Below are positions 8,771 through 16,834 of a stretch of DNA of 64,000 bases, in pieces. The DNA comes from Ruminococcus sp. (GTDB lineage Bacteria; Bacillota; Clostridia; Oscillospirales; Ruminococcaceae), in the NCBI GenBank assembly GCA_024697545.1, contig JAILFN010000103.1:25368-89367 (forward strand), written 5' to 3'. The notes under the pieces are model-generated. The model did not search any database. It was given only the letters and a program-made list of their open reading frames with translations, and had not been told where the DNA came from. Each line of letters opens with the position of its first letter. The first letter of the stretch is position 1. Position numbers and translations under genes: made by a program.

Positions 8771-9541
8771 GTGGCAGCCAAAAACGAAAAGACCGTAGAC
8801 GGCGTGCGCGCGGTAGAGATGTATTACCGCGTGATCCGCGATATATCGAGCGGCAGCTGTGCATTCTATCAGTCGCAGACCCGTCTGAACACCCCCGGCA
8901 TGGGCACTCTCATGCCCGAGAACTTCCGCGATGTGGCAGAGGTCACGAGGCAGTGCATAAGCCTTTTCGAGCTTGAATACGTTCAGGCGCTTGAGGCTGT
9001 ACAGAAGTTTACCGAAAGGGAGCTGAGGTTCAAATGGGTGTCTGTGTATATGCCGCCCAAATATCTGCTTGAGCCGGGAGTTGAAAAGAAGCTTGTAGAT
9101 GTCACCGAGCGCCTTGAGGTGCCGACGACAAAGATATGCTTTGCACTGAGCGAAAAGCTCTTCGAGGAAACAGATCACGCGATCTCCGAAAACATCAAGA
9201 AACTCAGGAACAGAGGCTTTCACTTCATGCTGACCGATTTCGGCGGCGAGGGCAGCCCCGTTATGAGGCTTTCGGAATTTGAAGTGGATCACGTTATGCT
9301 CAGCCCCGAGATAACACGGTACATCGGCAGGGACGAGCGCTCGAACAACGCCGTAAAGGCGCTCATAGATTTTGCCTCTGACCTTAACGCCGAACCTATC
9401 GCGGACGGAGTGCAGAATGTGCAGCAGGCTGAAAGGCTTTACGAATTTGAATGTATGTACTGCGCGGGTTCTCTTGCGGGAAAATATATCGCCGAAAGGT
9501 ATATCCGCAGAAGAAGCGAGGAAGCGGCAGAACAGAGATGA
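8771..9541 (+). CDS. Degenerate EAL-domain protein, likely inactive c-di-GMP binder or adaptor
   Basis: 256 residues covering one EAL fold. The fold is visible (FYQ start, LMPENF, a FALSE strand, LTDFGGEGSPVMRL, EFEVDHVMLS, EPIADGVQN, CAGSLAGKYIA), but nearly every catalytic position differs from active phosphodiesterases: the EAL motif reads QSQ, the DDFG motif reads TDFG, the Lys of the KID motif is Met, and the Glu residues of AEGVE are Asp and Gln. So it should not hydrolyse c-di-GMP; such proteins usually bind the nucleotide or a protein partner. GTG 8771 is chosen as start because AGGGGGTG lies 7 bases upstream. It ends 44 bases before the cargo-like gene with no terminator between, so it probably shares the transcript and may regulate the membrane system downstream. 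Confidence 0.82.
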   Translation: MAAKNEKTVDGVRAVEMYYRVIRDISSGSCAFYQSQTRLNTPGMGTLMPENFRDVAEVTRQCISLFELEYVQALEAVQKFTERELRFKWVSVYMPPKYLLEPGVEKKLVDVTERLEVPTTKICFALSEKLFEETDHAISENIKKLRNRGFHFMLTDFGGEGSPVMRLSEFEVDHVMLSPEITRYIGRDERSNNAVKALIDFASDLNAEPIADGVQNVQQAERLYEFECMYCAGSLAGKYIAERYIRRRSEEAAEQR

Positions 9542-9585
9542 TACAATAAGCATAGTTCAAGCAATATCGAAAAGGAGAAATTACA

Positions 9586-10299
9586 TTGGATGAAAAGATA
9601 AGAGACGTCCTTGAGCTACGACGAACGGCCAAAGAGGTCAAACGCCACGTCGTTATAATGAGGGTGCTCGGACTTCTTGTTATAATACTTATAGCGATAG
9701 TCGCCATTGCCTATGCTATATCCTACTTCTACGACAAGTACGGCAGCTTTACCGTAAAGATCAACAAGTATGATATGATGAGACAGGGGCTGACGCTTTC
9801 CGAAACGCCCGAGTATGACAGGACTAATTCCGTGCTGAATGCGGATATCGTTTACGATATGACAAACATAAGCGGCGAGGATCTTCCCGAGAATATCGAC
9901 ATGATAAACGGGAGCCACAACGGCGAAAGCTACATAGCTTATACATTCTACCTCATAAACGCGGGCGACGACACGATAAGCTATCAGGGCGAGATGTCGA
10001 TCGAAAATGTCACCAACCACATAGACGAGGCTGTCAGGATCGCCGTATATCAGAACGGCGAGAAAACCGTTTACGGCAAGACCAAGTCAAACGGCAGCGG
10101 CAAGGAATCCGACTGCGACAGTGAATTCACTTCATCCACCATCGTGATGAAGACAAAGCACGACGGTTTCGAGCCAAAGGCTCAGGATAAATACACAATA
10201 GTAATCTGGCTTGAGGGCAACGATCCCGACTGCACCGACGAGCTTATAGGCGGAACGCTGAAGCTCGGCATGGACTTCAAGATCGTAGAGACCACCTGA
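9586..10299 (+). CDS. Membrane-anchored or secreted SipW-type cargo candidate (TasA/camelysin-like)
   Basis: 237 residues starting at a TTG with AGGAG 8 bases upstream; no in-frame ATG fits. Residues about 21-48 form one hydrophobic segment after a basic stretch (KRHVVIMR), and the rest lies outside the cell. The C-terminal part, with IVIWLEGNDPDC and a final strand GGTLKLGMDFKI, resembles the closing region of proteins that accompany SipW-type signal peptidases in clostridia (TasA/camelysin-like biofilm or fibre proteins); the match is by memory of the family pattern. The next gene is a Ser/His signal peptidase 66 bases away, which supports the idea that this is its substrate. If cleaved after the hydrophobic segment, the mature protein would be about 185 residues of beta-rich structure. 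Confidence 0.65.
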   Translation: MDEKIRDVLELRRTAKEVKRHVVIMRVLGLLVIILIAIVAIAYAISYFYDKYGSFTVKINKYDMMRQGLTLSETPEYDRTNSVLNADIVYDMTNISGEDLPENIDMINGSHNGESYIAYTFYLINAGDDTISYQGEMSIENVTNHIDEAVRIAVYQNGEKTVYGKTKSNGSGKESDCDSEFTSSTIVMKTKHDGFEPKAQDKYTIVIWLEGNDPDCTDELIGGTLKLGMDFKIVETT

Positions 10300-10365
10300 C
10301 GGCGCTGATACCTGCAAGTCAGGAGCCATTATTAAATTATCAAAATATCAAGGAGCAGATCGGAT

Positions 10366-11109
10366 ATGAAAAAAGTACTGGGAATAATAATCAATGTTTT
10401 GGCATGGGTGATACTGATCTTCGCCCTGTTAGTGACCATCATGGTGTTCTCTTCGGGAAGAAACAACGGAGTTGCGAACCTTTTGGGATTTATCCCGATG
10501 ACCGTTGAATCAGACTCGATGAAGCCGACCTTTGAGAAGGATGATTTCATCATCTGCAAAGAGATAGATGATATGAACACCCTCAAAAAGGGCGACGTTA
10601 TAACCTTCTGGACGATAATCGAAGGTCAGAGAGTAAAAAACACGCATAGGATCGTTAAGATAGAAAACGAAAACGGCAGCGTAAGCTACATCACCCGAGG
10701 CGATAACAACGGCATCGACGACTCGGTACCCGTATACGCGGGCGATGTCATCGGTGAGTGGACGGGTGTCAAGGTACACGGCTTCGGCAAAGCCATGGAT
10801 TTCCTCAGGACAAAGACAGGATTCTTTATCTGCATCCTTATCCCGATGGCGATATTCTTCCTCTTTGAGCTTTACAAGTTCATCGTGACACTGATAGAGG
10901 TCAAAAAGCCCGAGCTGAGCGAGGACGACGAGGAAGAGATCAAGAAAAGAGCCATCGAGGAGTATCTTGCGGCACAGAAGGCTGCGAACAAGGACTCCGA
11001 AGCTGCGGCAGAACCAAAGGCAGAGAAGCCTGCCGAAGAAGAGACTGCGGCAGAAACAACGACCGACACGGCAGATGATGCCGGCAATGAAAAGGATCCC
11101 GAAGAATAA
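10366..11109 (+). CDS. Signal peptidase I of the SipW/archaeal-ER (Ser-His) type
   Basis: 247 residues. A first membrane segment (about 5-30) is followed by the catalytic region: Ser51 in DSMKPTF is the nucleophile, and His94 in NTHRIV replaces the Lys of ordinary bacterial signal peptidases, as in SipW and eukaryotic Sec11. The RGDNNGIDD block at 111-119 supplies the conserved Asp. A second membrane segment (about 153-175) is followed by a long charged tail rich in Glu, Ala and Thr, which is longer than in SipW. Such enzymes process the signal peptides of TasA-like matrix proteins outside the membrane. A ribosome site AAGGAG precedes the ATG. It sits between its likely substrate and the AAA+ gene; a second catalytic domain of the same kind closes the protein at 12953-16015. 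Confidence 0.9.
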   Translation: MKKVLGIIINVLAWVILIFALLVTIMVFSSGRNNGVANLLGFIPMTVESDSMKPTFEKDDFIICKEIDDMNTLKKGDVITFWTIIEGQRVKNTHRIVKIENENGSVSYITRGDNNGIDDSVPVYAGDVIGEWTGVKVHGFGKAMDFLRTKTGFFICILIPMAIFFLFELYKFIVTLIEVKKPELSEDDEEEIKKRAIEEYLAAQKAANKDSEAAAEPKAEKPAEEETAAETTTDTADDAGNEKDPEE

Positions 11110-11146
11110 TAAACAGGCGCGGACCCGTAAATGATCGGAGAAAGCT

Positions 11147-12727
11147 ATGAGTGTATTTCTAAAATGGTTCTTTGTATTTATTTCCGAAATGCTGAACGGC
11201 TTTGCCATTATCTTCATCGGCATCGGAAAGGGTATAAAGCAGATATTCAACATAAAAAAATACATAGAGATATTCAAGACCTATTCGCCCGAATTCGGCG
11301 CTGCGGGCTGGATACTTGCTGTGCTTGCCATAGTCATAGTAGCGGCGATATTCTTCCTTATCGGCTTTATGATAGTGCTTGCTGTCAGGAAGTATATCAG
11401 GTTCCGCCACTCTATCGTCAGCAACGAGGACCTTCTGGAAGAGATAGCCTCTCTCCAGAGGCAGGTGCTCAAAATGACGAAGGAAAAGGACGAGATCATG
11501 GCGATGAAGGTCGCGCAGATGGGCATTCCCTCATCGGGCGCACTCTCGCTCGCAGACGGCACGCTCTCACTTGGCGGAGAGGGTGCTGAGGAAGGAGCTG
11601 CTTCCGCAGAAGGCAAACTTGACGGCGACGGCGTTGTGCAGACCTTCGAGCACCGCTTCTCAAAGCTGCTTGAGGTCGATAACTTCTACAAGACCTACAC
11701 CCCGCCCGAGTACAATAACGATATCACCCTTGAGGGAATATGCGAGGCTTACAGAAACTTCGCCTGCTCGCGTATGCGGCTGTTCTATGATATCAAGACT
11801 ATACGCCTGTTCATTGCGGGCATGGCTTCAACAAAGCTCATCATACTTCAGGGTATATCAGGTACAGGTAAAACTTCACTTCCCTACTCCTTCGGCAAGT
11901 TCCTGCAAATCGATACCACCATAGCTTCGGTACAGCCCTCGTGGCGTGACCGTACCGAGCTGTTCGGTTACTTCAATGAATTCACCAAGAACTTCAACGA
12001 GACGGAAGTGCTCAAGAGGATATATTCCTCCAACTACAACGACGACGTAAACTTCATACTCCTCGATGAGATGAACATCGCACGAATCGAGTATTACTTC
12101 GCGGAAATGCTTTCGATACTTGAAATGCCGAACGCCGACGAATGGGAGCTGGATATCGTGCCCAACGTATGGAGCACCGACCCTGTCAAGCTCGACCGCG
12201 GCAAGATAGTTATACCGCAGAACATATGGTATATCGGTACGGCGAACAACGACGACTCGACTTACGCTATATCCGATAAGGTATACGACCGTGCTCAGCC
12301 GATAAACCTTGACGCTAAGGGCGTGGCTTTCGATGCACCCGATACTCCGCCCATGAACCTCAGCTTCTCGCACTTAGATCAGCTGTTCCATGAGGCTTGG
12401 GACAAGTACCCGATATCGCAGGAGAACTTAAAGAAGATACAGCAGCTTGACCTCTGGGTAATAGAAAAGCTCAGAGTTGCGTTCGGTAACCGTATCTTAA
12501 AGCAGATGGGTCTGTTCGTGCCCGTATACGTTGCCTGCGGCGGCGACGAGCTTGATGGTATAGACTACGTTCTCGCTACAAAGATATTCCGCAAGTTCGA
12601 GTCTCTGAACCTTGCTATGCTCAGAGAGGAGCTGCGCGAGCTCGTGGTTTACATGAACAAGTCGTTCGGCAAGAACAAGATGAACGAATCTATTGCTTAC
12701 CTCGAAAGATTACAGAAACTGTTCTGA
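11147..12727 (+). CDS. Membrane-anchored McrB-like AAA+ ATPase
   Basis: 526 residues. The first 80 residues hold two hydrophobic segments (about 5-30 and 51-77), then a short coiled coil (about 92-115) and a linker, so the ATPase faces the cytoplasm while fixed to the membrane. The AAA+ module has the Walker A GISGTGKTS (236-244), a Walker B with the McrB-style sequence LLDEMNIARIEYYF (305-318), and the sensor region YIGTANNDDST. These are hallmarks of the McrB/MoxR-like clade, which forms hexamers that use GTP or ATP to drive a partner subunit. McrB normally has a DNA-binding N-terminus; here that is replaced by membrane segments, which argues against DNA restriction. The next large gene encodes a DUF2357-like protein, the expected type of McrC-like partner. 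The ribosome site CGGAGAAAG fits the ATG. Confidence 0.85.
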   Translation: MSVFLKWFFVFISEMLNGFAIIFIGIGKGIKQIFNIKKYIEIFKTYSPEFGAAGWILAVLAIVIVAAIFFLIGFMIVLAVRKYIRFRHSIVSNEDLLEEIASLQRQVLKMTKEKDEIMAMKVAQMGIPSSGALSLADGTLSLGGEGAEEGAASAEGKLDGDGVVQTFEHRFSKLLEVDNFYKTYTPPEYNNDITLEGICEAYRNFACSRMRLFYDIKTIRLFIAGMASTKLIILQGISGTGKTSLPYSFGKFLQIDTTIASVQPSWRDRTELFGYFNEFTKNFNETEVLKRIYSSNYNDDVNFILLDEMNIARIEYYFAEMLSILEMPNADEWELDIVPNVWSTDPVKLDRGKIVIPQNIWYIGTANNDDSTYAISDKVYDRAQPINLDAKGVAFDAPDTPPMNLSFSHLDQLFHEAWDKYPISQENLKKIQQLDLWVIEKLRVAFGNRILKQMGLFVPVYVACGGDELDGIDYVLATKIFRKFESLNLAMLREELRELVVYMNKSFGKNKMNESIAYLERLQKLF

Positions 12728-12732
12728 TAACA

Positions 12733-12773
12733 AAACCGCCGAACATAAGCGCATATGCCTGTTTGGCGGTTTT
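12733..12773 (+). terminator. Hairpin terminator or attenuator inside the AAA+/signal-peptidase locus
   Basis: AAACCGCC just after the AAA+ stop pairs with GGCGGTTTTT about 25 bases later, ending in five T. It would end or reduce transcription between the AAA+ gene and the fusion gene at 12953, giving unequal expression of two likely partners. Confidence 0.6.
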
Positions 12774-12786
12774 TGGCAGACAGCGA

Positions 12787-12836
12787 CAAACGCCCCTGCG
12801 GGGCTTATTGGCAAACGCCTCTGCGGGGTTTATTGC
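12787..12836. repeat. Two tandem 25-base repeats in the gap before the fusion gene
   Basis: Two adjacent copies (12787-12811 and 12812-12836) differ at only three positions; each contains a CCCCTGCGGGG-like inverted repeat. A further small hairpin (ATATG...CATAT) lies at about 12840-12857. No open frame spans this 225-base gap, and no consensus promoter is seen. The structured repeats may be RNA elements, protein sites, or a mobile repeat unit. Confidence 0.7.
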
Positions 12837-12952
12837 GGAAATATGCTGACGCATATTTCTCCAAAAAACGAATGACGTTCCTCATGCCTGCTATTTCAGG
12901 CGTGACGGGAACTAAAAAAACGTGACGGAAACGAAGAAAGGGGTGAGAGTGA

Positions 12953-15900
12953 TTGCAGAATTTGTATGATGAATGGTATGAGGAGTTTAAGGGATCTGCC
13001 GAGCTGTTTGAAGAGGACGAATTGTATGAGTCACTCGATTCTCTTCTAAGGTCGAGCAGGAACACCTTTGCCATGAACAGGAAGATGATGGCGAAGGCGA
13101 TCGACGTCACCTGGGTCGAGGCTATCGAAAACGGGCTGATACACGTCGATAACGTGCTGAGGAACCCGCGCCTTACCATCGAGGACGTTGAGGAGATAGT
13201 GCCGATCGCGCTGTCGAGGAAGATAACCGTTGAGTCGGTAAAGCACTTAGCTCAGCATACCGACCTGATACAGAGCATAGACGAAAAAACAGGCAAGATC
13301 ACCCCCTCGAAGATACTCAACGTACACAAGGAAGAAAGCTATTTTACCTATGAGAACAAGTTCGTCAACACGCTGGTAGACAGGCTTTATATTTTTATAA
13401 CGACGAGATATGAAAAGCTCGCACAGGTCGCACGCGATGAGGAGGTATACAGCTTAGGCTATGATACCACCGTTGATGACGGCATGGGCGGCAGGATGAA
13501 GATAGAGCTGAAGATCGAGACTACCGACAGCCTTGACACCTACAACGACAGCGGCTACACCGTATGGCAGAGGGTCGAGAAGCTGAAAAAGGCTATCGAG
13601 GGCTATAAAGGCTCGGTGCTGTGCCAGACGCTCGGCAACACCTACATCCGCCCGCCTGTCATGAGGACAAACGCCATCATGAAAAACGTTGACCTCAAGG
13701 CTTGCCTGACGCTCTGGCAGTACATAGAAAGCTATGATAAGGTCGGCTATGAGATAAACGTGGAAGACACCGCGGTAAGGCCGGAGGACAACTACATCAA
13801 CGACTTCTACCGCCTTGTGATACTGAACCTGCTGCTGTTCCGTTCATATACCGACAAGAGCGGCAAGGATCTGACAGAGCTGAAAACGCAAAAGCTGAGG
13901 GCAGCCGCGCCGAAGTTCGTAAAACGATTCGGCAAGGAGATCTCGGGCGACTACGCCATACAGGCAGAGGGCGTTGCGGGATATATCACTTCCGACGGCG
14001 AGCTGAAGCTTAAAAAGAAGCTGCCGCCCGACATGATGAACATGTTCGGAGAGATAGATAAGGTCATCGCGACCGAGCGTGAATACATCGCAAAACGTGA
14101 AGCCGAAAGACTCGAACGCATACGCTTCGAGGAAGAGGAAGAACGAAAACGTCAGGAACAGCGCCGCATAGAAGAAGCACGCCTCGCCGAACTGGAGCGT
14201 ATACGGCTGCAAAAGGAAGAGGAAGAGCGGCGGCTTCAGGAAATGCTGGAGAAAAAACGCGCCGAGCAGGAAGCCGAGGAACGCGAACGACAACGCCTCG
14301 AAACAGAACGCCTCGCGCGGCTTGAAGAGATACGCAAACGCGAAGAAGAGGCGAGGCTCAAACGCGAAGAGGAAGAGCGCATAGCCGCCGAACGTGCAAG
14401 GATCGAAGAGAACAAGGCGAACGTCCGCGGAGAGCTGGGCGAAGCCGAAGGCATCGACGCTGCGGAAATGCCGCACGGACCTACCGACGAAGAGCTTGAA
14501 AAGCAGGCTTACGATGAGGTCACGAAGGAAGAGATCGAGCAGGCAAAGGCTGCGATGGAGGAAGCGGCAGAAGCCGCGGAGGGATCGGACGAAGAAGCTC
14601 CTCCCGAATTCGAGGATCCGAGAGCCGTTGCCGCACGAATGCGTATCGAACAGCAGAAGAAGGAAAAAGAACGGCGTGAAAAGGAACGCGCCCAGCGCCT
14701 CAAAGCAGAACGCCTGCACTTCGAGAGCAAGCCGTTCGAGGTCATCAGGCGCGAATACTCAAAGAATCCCATCTGGGCGATACCGCGGCTTATCCGATGG
14801 ATACTCGCCATGGTTTTCGGCATAATACCCGAAGATACCGACAGCCCCGCATTCAAGGCAAAACGTGCCGAGCTTGAGGAAAAGAAACGTCAGAAGGCAG
14901 AAGCCCGCAAGCAGCAGGAGATCATGGAGCGCTACTACCGCAAGTACGCGCACACCTTCAAGTACCGCCTGCTCAGGAGCATAGACGACCGCAAGTTCAA
15001 GAAAAAGCGCCGTCAGCAGATGAAGGGCAAGCCGAAGCCGAAGTACATACCGCCTCAGAGAACTGCCGAAGAGCAGAAGGCTATCGACGACCGCATCAGG
15101 GCGCTGTACAAGGAATACCATGTAAGCGCTCTCGAGAAGCTGCGCCGCAGACACGAAGAACGTCAGCGTGCGTTCAGAGAGTGGAAAAAGCAGAGGCAGC
15201 TTGACAAAGAACACGAAGCCGCACGCCGCGCTGCAAAGCTCGAAGCAAAGAAGGCAAAGGCGGAGAACAAAAAGACATCCGACACTTTGAGCACCCGCAC
15301 GGACGGCAATACTCACCGCGTCGAATCAGATGATATCAAGATGGCAAAGCCCGCGGGCAGGGCATCAAAGATAGTATCGGGCATCGTGACCGTTATCGCT
15401 ATACTGCTGCTCGCATTCGTGCTGTACATAATGGTATGCTCCGCAAGGGGCAAGGCTGTGAAGATATTCGGAAAGAGCCTGCTGACAGTGGTCACGGGCA
15501 GCATGGAGCCCTCGATACACACGGGCGATCTCATAATCGTCGAGAGCGTTGACACCGATCAGCTCAAAGAGGGCGACATCATCTCATTCTACTCCGAGCA
15601 GCAGGATATCAAGGGAATGCTCGTGACACACCGCATTACCGAAGTGACCGACGACGGGTTCATCACAAAGGGCGATGCGAACCCCGTTGAGGACAGCTTG
15701 AAGGTCCGCGCGGAAAACATAGTCGGCAGGTACACGGGCAAGGCGAGATTCTTCATCTGGCTCTATTCCTTCGCAAGCCCGCAGAAACTTCTGACGCTGC
15801 TGGTCATAATCCCGATATCGGCAGGTGCGGTATATGAAGTTGTTACACTCGGAAAGCTGGCGCGAAAGGTCGCAGAGGAAGAAAAAGTATCAGCCGAAGA

Positions 15901-16015
15901 GCTTCACGAACAGCTTATGCGCGATGCCATCGAAAAGGAAAAGAAACGCCTTGAAGAAGAGGGCTATGCCCCCGAGGACGCGCAGAACGAAGACACAGAA
16001 GGTGAGAACGAATGA
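12953..16015 (+). CDS. Fusion: DUF2357-like region, long coiled coil, C-terminal Ser/His signal peptidase
   Basis: 1020 residues from a TTG start (AGGGGTGAG 6 bases upstream). Residues about 1-380 carry the features of DUF2357/McrC-partner proteins, notably SYFTYENKFVNTLVDRLY (near 130) and NYINDFYRLVILNLLLF (near 282). Residues about 380-600 are a long Glu/Arg/Lys coiled coil; a short hydrophobic patch (about 604-620, IRWILAMVFGIIP) and a second basic coiled coil follow to about 785. Then comes a complete signal peptidase: a membrane segment (about 803-825), GSMEPS with nucleophile Ser850, VTHRIT with His893, KGDANPVED with Asp908/914, and a second membrane segment near 940-960. Such a fusion is not one I know. 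The protein would hold the DUF2357 region in the cytoplasm and the protease site outside, a plausible link between the McrB-like ATPase and surface-protein processing. It overlaps the next gene by four bases. Confidence 0.85.
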   Translation: MQNLYDEWYEEFKGSAELFEEDELYESLDSLLRSSRNTFAMNRKMMAKAIDVTWVEAIENGLIHVDNVLRNPRLTIEDVEEIVPIALSRKITVESVKHLAQHTDLIQSIDEKTGKITPSKILNVHKEESYFTYENKFVNTLVDRLYIFITTRYEKLAQVARDEEVYSLGYDTTVDDGMGGRMKIELKIETTDSLDTYNDSGYTVWQRVEKLKKAIEGYKGSVLCQTLGNTYIRPPVMRTNAIMKNVDLKACLTLWQYIESYDKVGYEINVEDTAVRPEDNYINDFYRLVILNLLLFRSYTDKSGKDLTELKTQKLRAAAPKFVKRFGKEISGDYAIQAEGVAGYITSDGELKLKKKLPPDMMNMFGEIDKVIATEREYIAKREAERLERIRFEEEEERKRQEQRRIEEARLAELERIRLQKEEEERRLQEMLEKKRAEQEAEERERQRLETERLARLEEIRKREEEARLKREEEERIAAERARIEENKANVRGELGEAEGIDAAEMPHGPTDEELEKQAYDEVTKEEIEQAKAAMEEAAEAAEGSDEEAPPEFEDPRAVAARMRIEQQKKEKERREKERAQRLKAERLHFESKPFEVIRREYSKNPIWAIPRLIRWILAMVFGIIPEDTDSPAFKAKRAELEEKKRQKAEARKQQEIMERYYRKYAHTFKYRLLRSIDDRKFKKKRRQQMKGKPKPKYIPPQRTAEEQKAIDDRIRALYKEYHVSALEKLRRRHEERQRAFREWKKQRQLDKEHEAARRAAKLEAKKAKAENKKTSDTLSTRTDGNTHRVESDDIKMAKPAGRASKIVSGIVTVIAILLLAFVLYIMVCSARGKAVKIFGKSLLTVVTGSMEPSIHTGDLIIVESVDTDQLKEGDIISFYSEQQDIKGMLVTHRITEVTDDGFITKGDANPVEDSLKVRAENIVGRYTGKARFFIWLYSFASPQKLLTLLVIIPISAGAVYEVVTLGKLARKVAEEEKVSAEELHEQLMRDAIEKEKKRLEEEGYAPEDAQNEDTEGENE

Positions 16016-16464
16016 ATCAGGAAAGAATAATGAAACATCGTATGGTGACTGCCATTATCGCATGGGTCGTTACGTTCATCATCATGCTGGTGTTCATCGG
16101 ACTTTACATCGACGAGACGCACCGTGTGCAGGAGACTTACCGCAGGCAGTATCTGACCGAGATAAGCCACGCAAGCAAGGAGATCGACTCATACATCAAG
16201 AACGAGGGCGATCTTCAGCTCAGGTATATGCGTATAGTCTCATACATGAGCGCCGCAAATTCCTACGCTTTTCTGATAAACGATAATTCGGATAAGCAGA
16301 TCATAATCAACGAGCTTACTACCTGTCTGGTAAAATATCCCGAGCAGATGCACGAAAAGCTTGAGGATACAAAAACGGCACTCGATGACATCGCAGCCAA
16401 CCACGACAAAGGCTACAAGGCGGCGAAGGAGATAGTCGATTCCGTTGACAAGCTTGGACACTAA
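16012..16464 (+). CDS. Small membrane-anchored protein of the AAA+/signal-peptidase locus
   Basis: 150 residues. One membrane segment (about 13-32) follows a short basic start; the remaining 115 residues are predicted to be helical and probably lie outside the cell (ETHRVQETYRRQYL, SHASKEIDSYIKN). The fold recalls the sensor-like four-helix parts of membrane receptors but is not recognised. Its ATG overlaps the stop of the fusion gene (ATGA), so the two are translationally coupled and the product is probably a partner of the fusion protein. Confidence 0.75.
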   Translation: MNQERIMKHRMVTAIIAWVVTFIIMLVFIGLYIDETHRVQETYRRQYLTEISHASKEIDSYIKNEGDLQLRYMRIVSYMSAANSYAFLINDNSDKQIIINELTTCLVKYPEQMHEKLEDTKTALDDIAANHDKGYKAAKEIVDSVDKLGH

Positions 16465-16483
16465 CGCTAAGGAGGTTACAGCT

Positions 16484-16708
16484 ATGAGCGAAAAAAGCAA
16501 GCTAAAAAAAGAGATCAAGATCTGCCGTCAGACGATCGAAGAGATCGAGCGCAAGCGTTCGAGATCGCAGTCGGCACTCGTTCAGGCGGTACTTTTGCAG
16601 GAGGAACCCGATGAGAACGACGTTGAGTGGTTCAACAAGTACACGGGCGAGATAACCGCCTGCCGCAACCACATGATCGAGCTACAGAAGAAACTGAATT
16701 CGTTATAA
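16484..16708 (+). CDS. Small coiled-coil protein at the end of the locus
   Basis: 74 residues, almost wholly charged helix (KSKLKKEIKICRQTIEEIERKR and later CRNHMIELQKKL), with no membrane segment. The ATG at 16484 is set by a perfect AAGGAGG ribosome site; the longer frame from 16445 overlaps the previous gene. It may be a cytoplasmic adaptor binding the coiled coils of the fusion protein, but this is inference. A terminator follows at 16717. Confidence 0.7.
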   Translation: MSEKSKLKKEIKICRQTIEEIERKRSRSQSALVQAVLLQEEPDENDVEWFNKYTGEITACRNHMIELQKKLNSL

Positions 16709-16716
16709 AGACCATG

Positions 16717-16750
16717 ACCGCCGTTTTCTTGGGAGAACGGCGGTTTATTC
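16717..16750 (+). terminator. Terminator closing the AAA+/signal-peptidase locus
   Basis: ACCGCCGTT (16717-16725) pairs with AACGGCGGT (16736-16744), followed by TTATTC. The T run is short but the stem is perfect. Confidence 0.75.
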
Positions 16751-16762
16751 ATACAATAACAA

Positions 16763-16791
16763 TTGACTTTATTTGCCGATAGTGATATAAT
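16763..16791 (+). promoter_or_regulatory. Promoter of argS
   Basis: TTGACT at 16763-16768, 17-base spacer, TATAAT at 16786-16791. No T-box leader is visible in the 43 bases before the start codon. Confidence 0.85.
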
Positions 16792-16834
16792 TAAGGTATA
16801 TATAATAAAAGGTAAAATGACCGGAGGAATAGTT

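Noticed and set aside
8693..9553. 286-codon open frame on the minus strand opposite the EAL-like gene
   Set aside because: A shadow frame of a GC-rich gene: no ribosome site, no recognisable domain, and it runs into the promoter of the real gene.
11147..16015. Classical McrBC-type restriction system
   Set aside because: No McrC-type nuclease motif is seen, there are membrane segments in the ATPase and a signal peptidase in the partner, and no methyltransferase gene is adjacent.
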